Shown here one piece after another: positions 1-7,603 of a DNA stretch of 64,000 nt. A model generated the notes under the pieces. That model saw only the letters and a program-made list of their open reading frames with translations. It was not told the DNA's origin and searched no databases. Within the stretch, counting starts at the first letter, position 1; every line of letters begins with the position of its first letter. Made by a program: the position numbers and the translations under genes. The stretch lies in contig CAVYYD010000007.1 of NCBI GenBank assembly GCA_963772645.1, forward strand, positions 475,920 through 539,919, given 5' to 3'. The stretch comes from DASSQJ01 sp963772645. Lineage in GTDB: Bacteria > Actinomycetota > Actinomycetes > Actinomycetales > Dermatophilaceae.

Positions 1-530
1 ATCGAGCCGACGAAGATCCAGGCGTCGGACCAGTAGTACCACCACTGCGGGTTCCAGTACGGGTTGGGCGCCAGGTTCCAGAGGTAGACGAAGACCTGGT
101 GCACGACGACGGTCCCGAGCAGCCACCCGGCCACGATGAGAAGCCGCTCGCGGACGGTCATCCACCGCGGGTTCACCGCGGGCGCCGACCCGCCGCCCTG
201 ACGGCGCCGGAAGGCCGCCCAGCTGGCCCAGCCGTAGATGCTGACGATGATGAAGAAGACCTGGCGGCCGGCCTGACCGAAGAGCGGGATCCGCTGGTCG
301 GCTCCGAAGGTGGCGCCGATGTAGACGAAGAACAGCATGATGTTGGCGAGGATCCCGACCGGCCAGGCCCAGACCTTGCGCTTCATGCCGTACCACGCCG
401 AGGCGACGCCGATGAGGACGCCGACGACCTCGAGCACGTGGAGCTGGTACTGCCCGATGGGGATGCTGAGGTCGATCAGCTGTTGGAAGAGGTTCTGCGA
501 CGCGTCGGTCGCAGCGACGAGGGTGTTCAT
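1..530 (-). CDS. ribM: PnuC-family vitamin transporter, probably riboflavin transporter RibM (3' end outside window)
   Basis: Integral membrane carrier of the PnuC family. About 176 residues are visible from the ATG at 530; the C-terminal part runs off the window edge. Hydrophobic segments lie at about residues 31-48, 56-76, 88-104 and 128-150, and the last visible part has the aromatic signature WNPQWWYYWSDAW typical of PnuC/RibM proteins. The family carries nicotinamide riboside (PnuC) or riboflavin (RibM). The FMN riboswitch directly upstream and the position next to rpe, as in actinobacterial rib loci, make riboflavin the likely substrate. PnuC in the strict sense cannot be excluded from sequence alone. 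Confidence 0.88.
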   Translation of the reverse strand, partial: MNTLVAATDASQNLFQQLIDLSIPIGQYQLHVLEVVGVLIGVASAWYGMKRKVWAWPVGILANIMLFFVYIGATFGADQRIPLFGQAGRQVFFIIVSIYGWASWAAFRRRQGGGSAPAVNPRWMTVRERLLIVAGWLLGTVVVHQVFVYLWNLAPNPYWNPQWWYYWSDAWIFVGS

Positions 531-647
531 GTGAGGTGTTCGTCCTTCGGGTTCGGTTGTGACGGACGAACTCCGGGGACTGTGCACCACGGGAGACACC
601 GGGGTCGCGTGAGCAGACCCGGCGCACCCGCCGTACGTGCTGCCTAC

Positions 648-758
648 CATCCGGACTTTCACCGTCGGTCCAGGAGTTCCACCTGGTCAACCGGCCGCGG
701 GTGCGGACGGGTCGCGGACTGTCACCGCCGGCTCGGAGTTTCACCGACCCCGGAGCAC
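648..758 (-). promoter_or_regulatory. FMN riboswitch (RFN element) in the ribM leader
   Basis: Read on the minus strand, the element has the conserved RFN blocks in order: GGTCGGTGAAACTCC, GAGCCGGCGGTGACAGTCC, then GACCGACGGTGAAAGTCC closing with GGATG. It begins about 3 nt after the predicted transcription start and lies about 115 nt before the ribM ATG. FMN binding should lower ribM expression when riboflavin/FMN is sufficient. The intervening leader probably forms the expression platform, but I could not assign a terminator or a Shine-Dalgarno-sequestering stem with confidence. Confidence 0.93.
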
Positions 759-767
759 GCAGCCACG

Positions 768-796
768 ATTATGCCCGAGGCCTCCGCGGTGGTCAC
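768..796 (-). promoter_or_regulatory. Promoter of the riboswitch-ribM transcript
   Basis: The minus strand reads GTGACC, a 17-nt spacer, then CATAAT, a good sigma-70-type match. Transcription would start near 761, immediately before the first riboswitch helix. The 531-961 region therefore holds promoter, riboswitch and leader; I see no gene in it. Confidence 0.6.
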
Positions 797-961
797 CAGC
801 ATCCGCGATGCGGTCGTCCACCGGCCCCGGACAACCGCTGGCGAGCGGTGTCCCCGCGGGTGCTCCCAGGAGTGTGGCCGCATCCTGCCCCGAGCGCTTC
901 CGTCGACGGTGTCGAGCAGGTGGAGCAGGCGGCCGGCAATGACCCGGTCGGGCTGCGCGGG

Positions 962-1579
962 TCAGTCCTCGACGACGAGGCCGAGGGCGCGCAGGAGTCC
1001 CCCGGCGCCCGCCGTGTCGACCCGTAGGCCCCGCACCCGGTTCGCGGCGGGGTCCACGACGTACCCGCTCGCGCCGACGAGGCTGGCCTCGCGCAGGTCG
1101 GTGCCGGCGAACGTCGCCGCCGCCAGGTCGCATCCCCCGAGGTCGGCCCGGCGCAGGTCGGCACCGGCGAGGTCGACCTCGCGCAGGGAGCAGTCGGCGA
1201 ACCGGCTGCCGGCGGCCTGCGCGTCGCGGAAGGAACCGAGGTCGAGGCGGCACCGGACCATGTCCCACGGGCGGGCGGAGAGGGAGGCCGGTGCCGCACG
1301 GCCCCACCCCACGGCCAGCGCCTTGCAGTCGACGAAGCGGCAGTCGGTGAACCGCGACCCGTCGAGCGCGGCCATCGTCAGGTTGCAGCCGGTGAAGGTG
1401 CAGTCGGTGAAGGTGCACTCGCGCAGCACGGCGCCCTCGAGGACGCAACCGTCGAGGCGACAGCCCTCCAGCTCCATCCGCTCCAGGACCTCTCCGGGCG
1501 CGAGCCCGTCGGTGAGGTCGAGGTCGGCCGCGTAGCCGTCGCGACCGGCCAGCCGGTCCAGCAGCGAGCCGACCGTCAT
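962..1579 (-). CDS. Pentapeptide-repeat protein
   Basis: A 205-residue protein of tandem pentapeptide repeats (A(D/N)LXX type), for example CTFTDCTFTGCNL near residues 55-70 and ADLRRADLGGCDLAAATF near 145-165. Repeats of this kind fold as a right-handed quadrilateral beta-helix. Repeats cover most of the chain, with a break of about 25 non-repeat residues around position 95. Its ATG overlaps the rpe stop (ATGA), so it is translationally coupled to rpe. Family members include Qnr/MfpA DNA mimics that protect gyrase, but most have no known function and nothing here identifies a target. Confidence 0.85.
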   Translation of the reverse strand: MTVGSLLDRLAGRDGYAADLDLTDGLAPGEVLERMELEGCRLDGCVLEGAVLRECTFTDCTFTGCNLTMAALDGSRFTDCRFVDCKALAVGWGRAAPASLSARPWDMVRCRLDLGSFRDAQAAGSRFADCSLREVDLAGADLRRADLGGCDLAAATFAGTDLREASLVGASGYVVDPAANRVRGLRVDTAGAGGLLRALGLVVED

Positions 1580-2235
1580 CCGTGCGCGTGCTTCCGCACG
1601 AGCGCCCGGAGCTGCTCGACCGCGCCGGCCGCGGACTCGGCCCCGTAGACCGCGGACCCGGCGACGAACACGTCGGCCCCGGCCTCGGCGCACTGCTCGA
1701 TGGTGTCCGCGGACACCCCGCCGTCGACCTGCACCCAGATGTCGCCGCCGTGCCGTCGCACCGCCTCGCGGACCTCGCGCACCTTGGGCATCTGGTCGGC
1801 CATGAAGGACTGGCCGCCGAACCCCGGCTCGACCGTCATGACGAGGACCATGTCGACCTCGGCCAGGAGGTCGCGGTAGGGCGCGAACGGCGTGCCCGGC
1901 TTGACCGCGAACGCCGCCCGGGCACCCGCCGCGCGGATGGCGCGCGCGGTGGCCACCGGGTCCCGGACCGCCTCGACGTGGAAGGTGACCGAGCGTGCCC
2001 CGGCCTCGGCGTACGGGGGGGCCCACCGGTCGGGGTCCTCGATCATGAGGTGGCAGTCGAGGGGGACCGGGGACACCTCGAGCAGCGCCTCGACGACCGG
2101 CAGGCCGAGGGTGAGGTTGGGCACGAAGTGGTTGTCCATGACGTCGACGTGGGCCCAGTCGGCGTTCGAGATCGCCTCCAGCTCGGACTGGAGGTTGGCG
2201 AAGTCGGCCGAGAGGATCGACGGCGAGATCAGCAC
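1576..2235 (-). CDS. rpe: Ribulose-phosphate 3-epimerase
   Basis: Interconverts ribulose 5-phosphate and xylulose 5-phosphate in the pentose phosphate pathway. The TIM-barrel motifs are present in order: ISPSILSADF at the N-terminus, HVDVMDNHFVPNLT (metal and catalytic residues), DCHLM, VEPGFGGQSF and VDGGV. I chose the GTG at 2235 (219 aa) because a TAGGGT -10 box lies exactly 7 nt upstream, predicting a leaderless mRNA. The in-frame GTG at 2244 overlaps that box and would add three residues. It is followed by the overlapping pentapeptide gene. Confidence 0.95.
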   Translation of the reverse strand: MLISPSILSADFANLQSELEAISNADWAHVDVMDNHFVPNLTLGLPVVEALLEVSPVPLDCHLMIEDPDRWAPPYAEAGARSVTFHVEAVRDPVATARAIRAAGARAAFAVKPGTPFAPYRDLLAEVDMVLVMTVEPGFGGQSFMADQMPKVREVREAVRRHGGDIWVQVDGGVSADTIEQCAEAGADVFVAGSAVYGAESAAGAVEQLRALVRKHAHG

Positions 2236-2242
2236 GCGGGCC

Positions 2243-2248
2243 ACCCTA
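2243..2248 (-). promoter_or_regulatory. -10 box for leaderless rpe transcript
   Basis: TAGGGT on the minus strand, 7 nt before the rpe GTG at 2235. No recognisable -35. Confidence 0.45.
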
Positions 2249-2254
2249 GCGAGG

Positions 2255-2761
2255 TCAGCGAACCATCCGGATCTCGGTGAGCGGCACCCTGCTGTCCGCC
2301 ACGGAGGTGCCGTCGGCGGCGAAGCCGTTGCGCCGGTAGAAGGCGATGGCCCGCTCGTTGCCCCGGGCCACCCACAGCTCGGCCGGCCGGTCGGCGAGCG
2401 CCCAGTCGAGCAGCTGCTGGCCGAGCCCGGTACCGAGGTGGGGCCGGTCGACGTAGAGCCCCCAGAGGGCGTCCGCCCGCACCGGCGGGAGGCCCTCGTG
2501 CACACGGCCCGGACCGGCCACGCACCAGCCGGCCGGCTCGCCCCGGCCGTCGAACACGGCGGTCCGGCGTACCCCGGTGGGCGTCGGCTCGGAGAGCACC
2601 CGGCGCCAGAGCGAGATCTGGTGCTCCGGGCCGCGCTCGTCGAGCCACCCGGGCGGCAGCAGGTCGGTGTAGGTGTCGACCCAGCATTGGTGGTGCATCC
2701 GGCCCAGGGCCTCGGCGTCCGCGGGCGCGGGCGCACGCCGGGTCAGCGCGGGCTCAGGCAT
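2255..2761 (-). CDS. GNAT-family N-acetyltransferase
   Basis: A 168-residue single-domain acetyltransferase. The acetyl-CoA-binding motif A is visible as LGTGLGQQLLDWAL around residues 110-125, after the beta-4 strand ALWGLYVDRPHLG; motif B is IAFYRRNGF. The ATG lies inside the last codons of rsmB (8-nt overlap), so it is co-translated with rsmB. Substrate unknown; GNAT enzymes acetylate amines ranging from ribosomal proteins to antibiotics. Confidence 0.88.
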   Translation of the reverse strand: MPEPALTRRAPAPADAEALGRMHHQCWVDTYTDLLPPGWLDERGPEHQISLWRRVLSEPTPTGVRRTAVFDGRGEPAGWCVAGPGRVHEGLPPVRADALWGLYVDRPHLGTGLGQQLLDWALADRPAELWVARGNERAIAFYRRNGFAADGTSVADSRVPLTEIRMVR

Positions 2762-4292
2762 CCGGGCGCTTGCGCAGGAGGGCGAGGAACATCGCGTCGG
2801 TGCCGTGGACGTGCGGCCACAGCTGGACGTGCGGGGCCGTCGCCGAGGGCCGGCAGCGGGTCGCCGGCGGCGTCCCGGAACAGGGGCCGGGCGTCGAGGA
2901 CCTCGACGTCGGGCCGCTTCTTGAGGACGTCCGCGACGACGAACCGGGTCTCGGCGACGTGCGGGCTGCACGTGGCGTACCCGACGACCCCGCCGGGGGC
3001 GACGGCGTCCAGGGCGGAGGCGAGCAGCGCCCGTTGCAGCGGGCCGAGCGTGGCGAGGTCGGCGGGCGTGCGGCGCCAGCGCGACTCGGGCCGTCGCCGC
3101 AGGGCGCCGAGGCCGGTGCACGGCGCGTCGACGAGGACGCGGGCGTACGCCCCGGGTCCTCGCCGCCCACCTCCCGGCCGTCGGCGGTGCGGACCTCGAC
3201 CGAGCGGCCGAGCGATGCGGCCCGTTCGGTCAGGGCGCTTCAGGGTCTGGCGCACGAGGTCGGCCCGGTGCGGGCTGACCTCGACCGCGACGAGGTCGGC
3301 GCCCTGGTCGACGGCCAGGGCGCCGAGCACGCCCGACTTGCCGCCCGGGCCGGCGCACAGGTCGAGCCACCGGCGGGGCGGGTCGCCGGACACCTCGGCC
3401 GCGGCGAGGGCGAGGGCGACGTGCTGCGAGCCCTCGTCCTGGACCGCCGCGCGACCGTCGCGGACGGCGGGCACCCGGCCGGGGTCCCCCGCCCGCAGGA
3501 CCGCGCCGACCGGGGAGGTGAGGCTCGGCTCGGCGTCGGCGGCCTCGACGAGCTCGGCGACCGTCGCGAGCGCGGGCCGGGCGACCAGGTGCACCCGGGG
3601 CGGGGTCGTTGTCGGCCTCGAGCAGGGCCTCCAGCTCGGCGTCGACCGTCTGCGGGGTCGCCCGGCCGTGGCCGAGCAGGGCGGCCCGCAGCGCGGAGAC
3701 GACCCACTCGGGGTGGCTGTGCCGGATGGCGAGGGCGGCCACCCCACCGCGCCGGCGGCCCCAGCGTGTCGCGCCACTGCTCGAGGGAGCGTTCCCCGGC
3801 CCGGCGCAGGACGGCGTTGACGAAACCGGCCGCCCCCTGGCCGGCGACGCTGCGGGCCAGGGCGACCGTCTGGTCGGCCGCGGCGTGCGGCGGGACCCGC
3901 ATCGAGAGCAGCTGGTGGCAGCCGAGCCGCAGCACGTCGAGGAGCGGAGCGTCGACCCGCTCGACCGGGCGGTCGGCGGCGACCGCGACGACGGCGTCGT
4001 AGAGGCCCTGCCAGCGCAGGGTGCCGAAGGCCAGCTCGGTGGCGAAGGCGGCGTCGCGGCCCTCGAGCCGTCGCCGGCGGAGGATCTGCGGCATCTCGAG
4101 GTTCGCGTAGGCCCCGTCGGCGACGGCCCGCAGCAGGGTGTAGGCGGCGAGCCGGGTCGGCTCGGCCCGCCGGGTGCGCTCCGACGGGGCGGTCGCCGAC
4201 CTGCTCCGGGGCCCGCTGCGGCCCCCGGAGCCCGGGCGGTCTCGACGGTCGCGCCGCTCGGGGCGTTGGGGACGCTCGGGTCGCTCGGGCAC
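2754..4292 (-). CDS. rsmB: 16S rRNA (cytosine-967-C5)-methyltransferase RsmB, frame broken in this sequence
   Basis: All RsmB parts are present but spread over three frames. The N-terminal NusB-like RNA-binding domain (AAYTLLRAVADGAY to DTLGPPARWG) runs to about 3765, then GVAALAIRHSHPEWVVSALR to about 3600. The SAM motif LDLCAGPGGKSG runs to about 3240, a short stretch (ALTERAASLGR...) to about 3155, then VDAPCTGLG and YATCSPH with the two catalytic cysteines to about 2835, and finally HGTDAMFLALLRKRPDA. Five 1-nt shifts are needed; one is an extra C in a CCCC run near 2835. Such dense, easily repaired shifts in a conserved gene suggest read errors. Start is GTG at 4292, 6 nt after TAGCCT. 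Confidence 0.85.
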
Positions 4293-4298
4293 CCGAGG

Positions 4299-4304
4299 AG
4301 GCTA
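4299..4304 (-). promoter_or_regulatory. -10 box for leaderless rsmB transcript
   Basis: TAGCCT on the minus strand, 6 nt before the rsmB GTG. Confidence 0.4.
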
Positions 4305-4364
4305 GCGCCGCGCGCCTCCCGCCCGGAAACGCTGCAGCGGACGCCCGTCGTCCGGATCCGCTCG

Positions 4365-4370
4365 TAGCGT
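4365..4370 (+). promoter_or_regulatory. -10 box for leaderless pentapeptide/DinB transcript
   Basis: TAGCGT, 6 nt before the ATG at 4377; no Shine-Dalgarno sequence lies between them. Confidence 0.45.
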
Positions 4371-4376
4371 GTCGCC

Positions 4377-5215
4377 ATGAGCGACATCGACGACGCCGAC
4401 CACAGCGGGTCGACGGTCCGCCGGCTGATCGCCCGGGACGTCACCGCGAACGAGGTCGACCTGTCCGGGGTCCGCGCCACGGACGTGCGGATGCGGGGCG
4501 CGGAGCTCCGTTCGGCCGACCTGTCCGGGGCCCGACTGCGGGACGTCCTCCTCGCCGACGTCGTCATCCGCGGCGCCTACCTCCAGCGGCGTCCAGATCA
4601 GCGGGGAGGTCGAGGGGCTCGTCGTCAACGGCGTCGACGTGGGGCCGCTCGTCGAGGCCGAGCTCGACCGCCGGTACCCCGACCACGCCGCGATGCGACC
4701 CACCGACCCCGACGGCTTCCGGCGCGCCTGGGACGTCGTCGAGGAGCCTGTGGGCGGGCACCGTGGCGCGGGCCCGTGCGCTCGACCCCGCGCTGCTGCA
4801 CGCCTCGGTCGAGGGTGAGTGGTCCTTCGTCGAGACCCTCCGCCACCTGGTCTTCGCCACCGAGTGCTGGCTGCACCGGGCCGTCCTCGGCGACCCCGCA
4901 CCGTGGCACCCGCTGTCGCTGCCCTGGGACGAGGCGCCCGACACCCCCGGGGTGCCCCGTGACCGCGAGGTCCGCCCGGACCTCGACACCGTCCTGGCGG
5001 TCCGCCACGACCGGATGGCTGCCGTCCGGCGCTACCTCGAGGCCCTGACCCCGGAGGTGCTCGCCTCGGACACCGTCGCCGTGGAGGCACCGGGCTGGCC
5101 CGAGCCCCGCTCGTTCCCGGTGCGGGAGTGCCTCCTGACCATCCTGAACGAGGAGTGGTGGCACCGACGCTACGCCGAGCGCGACCTCGACGCCCTGGAC
5201 GCCGGGGCACACTGA
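4377..5215 (+). CDS. Pentapeptide-repeat/DinB-like fusion protein, frame broken in this sequence
   Basis: The first ~70 residues carry pentapeptide repeats (VDLSGVRATDVRMRGAELRSADLSG). The rest is a four-helix DinB_2-type domain with EGEWSFVETLRHLVFATECW, AVRHDRMAAVRRYLEAL and ECLLTILNEEWWHR; the histidines of these helices are where DinB/YfiT proteins bind metal. The chain crosses two 1-nt shifts, near 4587 (entering VQISGEVEGLVVNGVDVGPL) and near 4748 (entering LWAGTVARARALDP). Joined, it gives about 280 residues. Divergent from rsmB and convergent with the beta-lactamase-like gene. DinB-fold proteins often are thiol-dependent transferases; the substrate here is unknown. Confidence 0.8.
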
Positions 5216-5218
5216 GCT

Positions 5219-5238
5219 CGCTCGCCGCCGGGCGAGCG
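5219..5238. terminator. Bidirectional hairpin between convergent genes
   Basis: CGCTCGCC, a 4-nt loop, then GGCGAGCG: an 8-bp perfect stem between the converging ends of the DinB gene and the beta-lactamase-like gene. It has no T tract on either side, so its activity is inferred from position. Confidence 0.4.
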
Positions 5239-5242
5239 GCGC

Positions 5243-6592
5243 TCAGGAGCCGCCGGGGCCGGCCTCGCCGAAGCCGAGCGGCTCGCGGGTCATCCGGTAG
5301 CTCGCCCACCGCAGCGACTCCACCGAGCCGTCACCGCGCCGGAGCACCCGCAGGACCTCGCCGCGCTCGCTGCCCGAGGTCGTGCGGAAGGTGTCCGGCC
5401 CGGACCGCTCGAACGGTCCATGCGGCCCGTCCGGCCGGCCATCCCGGCGAGCGCACCTCGAGGTTTCCCTCGCGCACGGTGAGGTCCCACGGGCGCCCCT
5501 CGGAGTACCAGCGGCCGAGGAGCGGGACGAGGTCCTCGGGCAGGTCGGTGCCCGGCCGCCACGGCTCCGGCTCCTGCGGGTCGCGGTCGAGGACGGTCTC
5601 GACGAGCTCGACGGCGAAGGCCATTGGGTCCGGCGGGGTCGAGGAGTTCATCAGGACGATGCCCGCGGTGCCGCTCTCGCGGTGGGTGAAGACCCCGGTG
5701 ACGTGCCCCGGCATCCCCCCGGTGTGGCCGGCGAGCACCCGCCCGCCCGGGGACCGCGGCAGGAACAGGCCCAGGCCCATCCCCACCTGCCAGCCCTCGG
5801 TGTCGACCAACGCCCGAGGACGCGACATCTCCGCCATCGTCTCCGGCGCGAGGACGGCGGGGTCCGGCGCGGCGACGAACGCGGTCCAGCGGGCCAGGTC
5901 GGTGGCGGTCGAGGCGAGGGCACCGGCCGGCCCGGTGGCCCGCAGGTCGAGGACCGGCTCGGGCCGCGGCACGTCGTGCCACGGCGGGACGAAGTAGCCG
6001 TGGGCGTGCGGCCCGCCGTCGAACCCGACGCTGGTGCGGGTCATCCCGAGCGGATCGAGGAGGCGCACCCGCAGTGACTCCTCCCACGGGCGGCCGTCGA
6101 GCCGCGCCACGACCTGGCCGAGCAGGGCGAACACGAGGTTGGAGTAGTGCCACTGCTCGCCGGGCCGCAGCACCGGTCGGCCTGGCCGGCCTCCCGCAGC
6201 AGCGTCTGCGCGTCGGGGTGCTCGAGGGTGACCCACACCTCGCCGACCGGCTCGCGCTGCATCCCGCTCAGGTGGCTCAGCGCGTCCCGGACGGTGACCC
6301 GGTGGCCGAGCCCCGGCAGGTGCCGCGCGAGCTCGTCGTCGAGGTCGAGGCGACCCTCGTCGCGCAGCTGCATGACCATCGTCGCGACGAAGGTCTTGGT
6401 GTTCGAGGCGATGAGGAACTGGTCCTCGGCGGTGGGGGCGCGGTCGGTGCCGACCTCGGCCGTGCCGACCCCGGCCGCCCACAACGTCTCGACGCGTCGG
6501 ACCACGCTCGCGTGGATGCCCGGGACCCGGCCGGAGCGCTGACGTTCCAGGACGGCGCGGGCGAGCAGGGCGCGGGTGGAGTCGCGGAGCAT
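5243..6592 (-). CDS. Serine hydrolase of the beta-lactamase/class C fold, frame broken in this sequence
   Basis: Penicillin-binding/beta-lactamase (AmpC-type) domain. The nucleophile motif SxxK is SNTK (IASNTKTF, about residue 58), the tyrosine motif is YSN in HYSNLVFALLG, and the third motif is HTGG in LAGHTGGMPG. A C-terminal lipocalin-like extension (LLGRWYSEGRPWDLTV) is typical of esterase/DD-peptidase relatives. The frame shifts near 6175 and back near 5440; total span 1350 bp, about 449 aa. The start is the ATG at 6592, 7 nt after TAGCGT. No signal peptide is evident, so a cytoplasmic esterase or peptidase is more likely than antibiotic resistance. Confidence 0.82.
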
Positions 6593-6599
6593 GGAGGCG

Positions 6600-6605
6600 A
6601 CGCTA
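6600..6605 (-). promoter_or_regulatory. -10 box for leaderless serine-hydrolase transcript
   Basis: TAGCGT on the minus strand, 7 nt before the ATG at 6592. Confidence 0.42.
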
Positions 6606-6635
6606 GGACACCGCGCGCCGGCCGACCGGCGGGGA

Positions 6636-7571
6636 TCACCCGTCGAAGCGCTCCCCCGCCCCGATCCGCACGCCCCGGGCCCAGTCGGCGGCCGGCATCG
6701 GGCGTCTGCCCGGTGGCGTGACCTCCCCGAGCGCGACGGCCCCGGTGCCCGTGCCGGCGAACACCCTCGGCTTGGTGACGTGCAGCTCGCCGGGCGCGAG
6801 GAGGACCGGCCCGGACCCGGCGCGCGGGTCGACCGGGCCGAGGCGGACCCGGTCCCCGCGGAAGGTGGTCCACGCCCCCGGTGCCGGTGTGCAGCCGCGC
6901 ACGTGCCGGTCGACGACGTGGGCCGGCAGGTCCCACCGGACCCGCGCGTCGTCGCTGGTCAGCTTCGGCGCCAGGCTGACCCCGTCGGCCGGCTGGGGCA
7001 CCGCCTGCAGCGCGCCGTCCTCGAGGCCGTCGATCGTCGCGACGAGCAGCGCGGCGCCGGCGCGGGCCAGCCGGTCCAGGAGGGTGCCGGCGGTGTCGTC
7101 GGGCCGGACGGTCTCAGTGAGGCTGCCGAGCACGGGCCCGGTGTCCAGGCCCTCCTCGAGGAGGAACGTGGTGGCGCCGGTGACATCGTCGCCGGCCATC
7201 AGGGCCCGCTGCACGGGGGCCGCGCCTCGCCAGGCGGGCAGCAGCGAGAAGTGCAGGTTGACCCAGCCGGAGGGTGGCACGTCGAGCGCGGCCCGCGGGA
7301 CGAGCGCGCCGTAGGCGACGACCGGGCAGGCCTGCGGGGCGACGGCCCGCAGTCGCTCGAGGAACTCCGGGTCGCGTGGACTGGGCGGGGTGAGGACCTC
7401 GAGCCCGTGCTCGAGGGCGACCTGCTTCACCGGGGACGGCACGAGGGTCCGGCCCCGGCCCGCCCGGGCGTCCGGTCGGGTGAGCACGGCGACCACCTCG
7501 TGCCGGGAGGCCAGGAGGGCGAGGAGGGAGGGGACCGCGGTCTCCGGGGTCCCGGCGAGGACGAGGCGCAC
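6636..7571 (-). CDS. fmt: Methionyl-tRNA formyltransferase
   Basis: Formylates Met-tRNAfMet using 10-formyl-tetrahydrofolate for translation initiation. It is 311 aa. The N-terminal Rossmann domain begins VRLVLAGTPETAVPSL. The folate-site motif is NLHFSLLPAWRGAAPVQRAL, with the catalytic Asn-His, followed by GLDTGPVLG. The C-terminal OB-like tRNA-binding domain starts near residue 205. Start is the GTG at 7571. It lies 32 nt downstream of priA, as in other actinobacteria. Confidence 0.95.
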   Translation of the reverse strand: MRLVLAGTPETAVPSLLALLASRHEVVAVLTRPDARAGRGRTLVPSPVKQVALEHGLEVLTPPSPRDPEFLERLRAVAPQACPVVAYGALVPRAALDVPPSGWVNLHFSLLPAWRGAAPVQRALMAGDDVTGATTFLLEEGLDTGPVLGSLTETVRPDDTAGTLLDRLARAGAALLVATIDGLEDGALQAVPQPADGVSLAPKLTSDDARVRWDLPAHVVDRHVRGCTPAPGAWTTFRGDRVRLGPVDPRAGSGPVLLAPGELHVTKPRVFAGTGTGAVALGEVTPPGRRPMPAADWARGVRIGAGERFDG

Positions 7572-7603
7572 CCGGTGAGTGTAGGTGGGGGGTGACGCCC
7601 CGC

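Noticed and set aside
741..1448. Long minus-strand open frame across the pentapeptide gene and the riboswitch region
   Set aside because: Arg/Pro-rich composition of an out-of-frame reading; it covers the promoter and aptamer and has no family features.
99..1535. A 478-codon plus-strand open frame over ribM, the riboswitch and the pentapeptide gene
   Set aside because: Antisense shadow of high-G+C genes; the riboswitch and ribM on the other strand explain the sequence.
5243..6592. Antibiotic-resistance beta-lactamase
   Set aside because: The SxxK/YxN motifs fit the broader serine hydrolase family; there is no signal peptide and no mobile context, so a resistance role is not supported.
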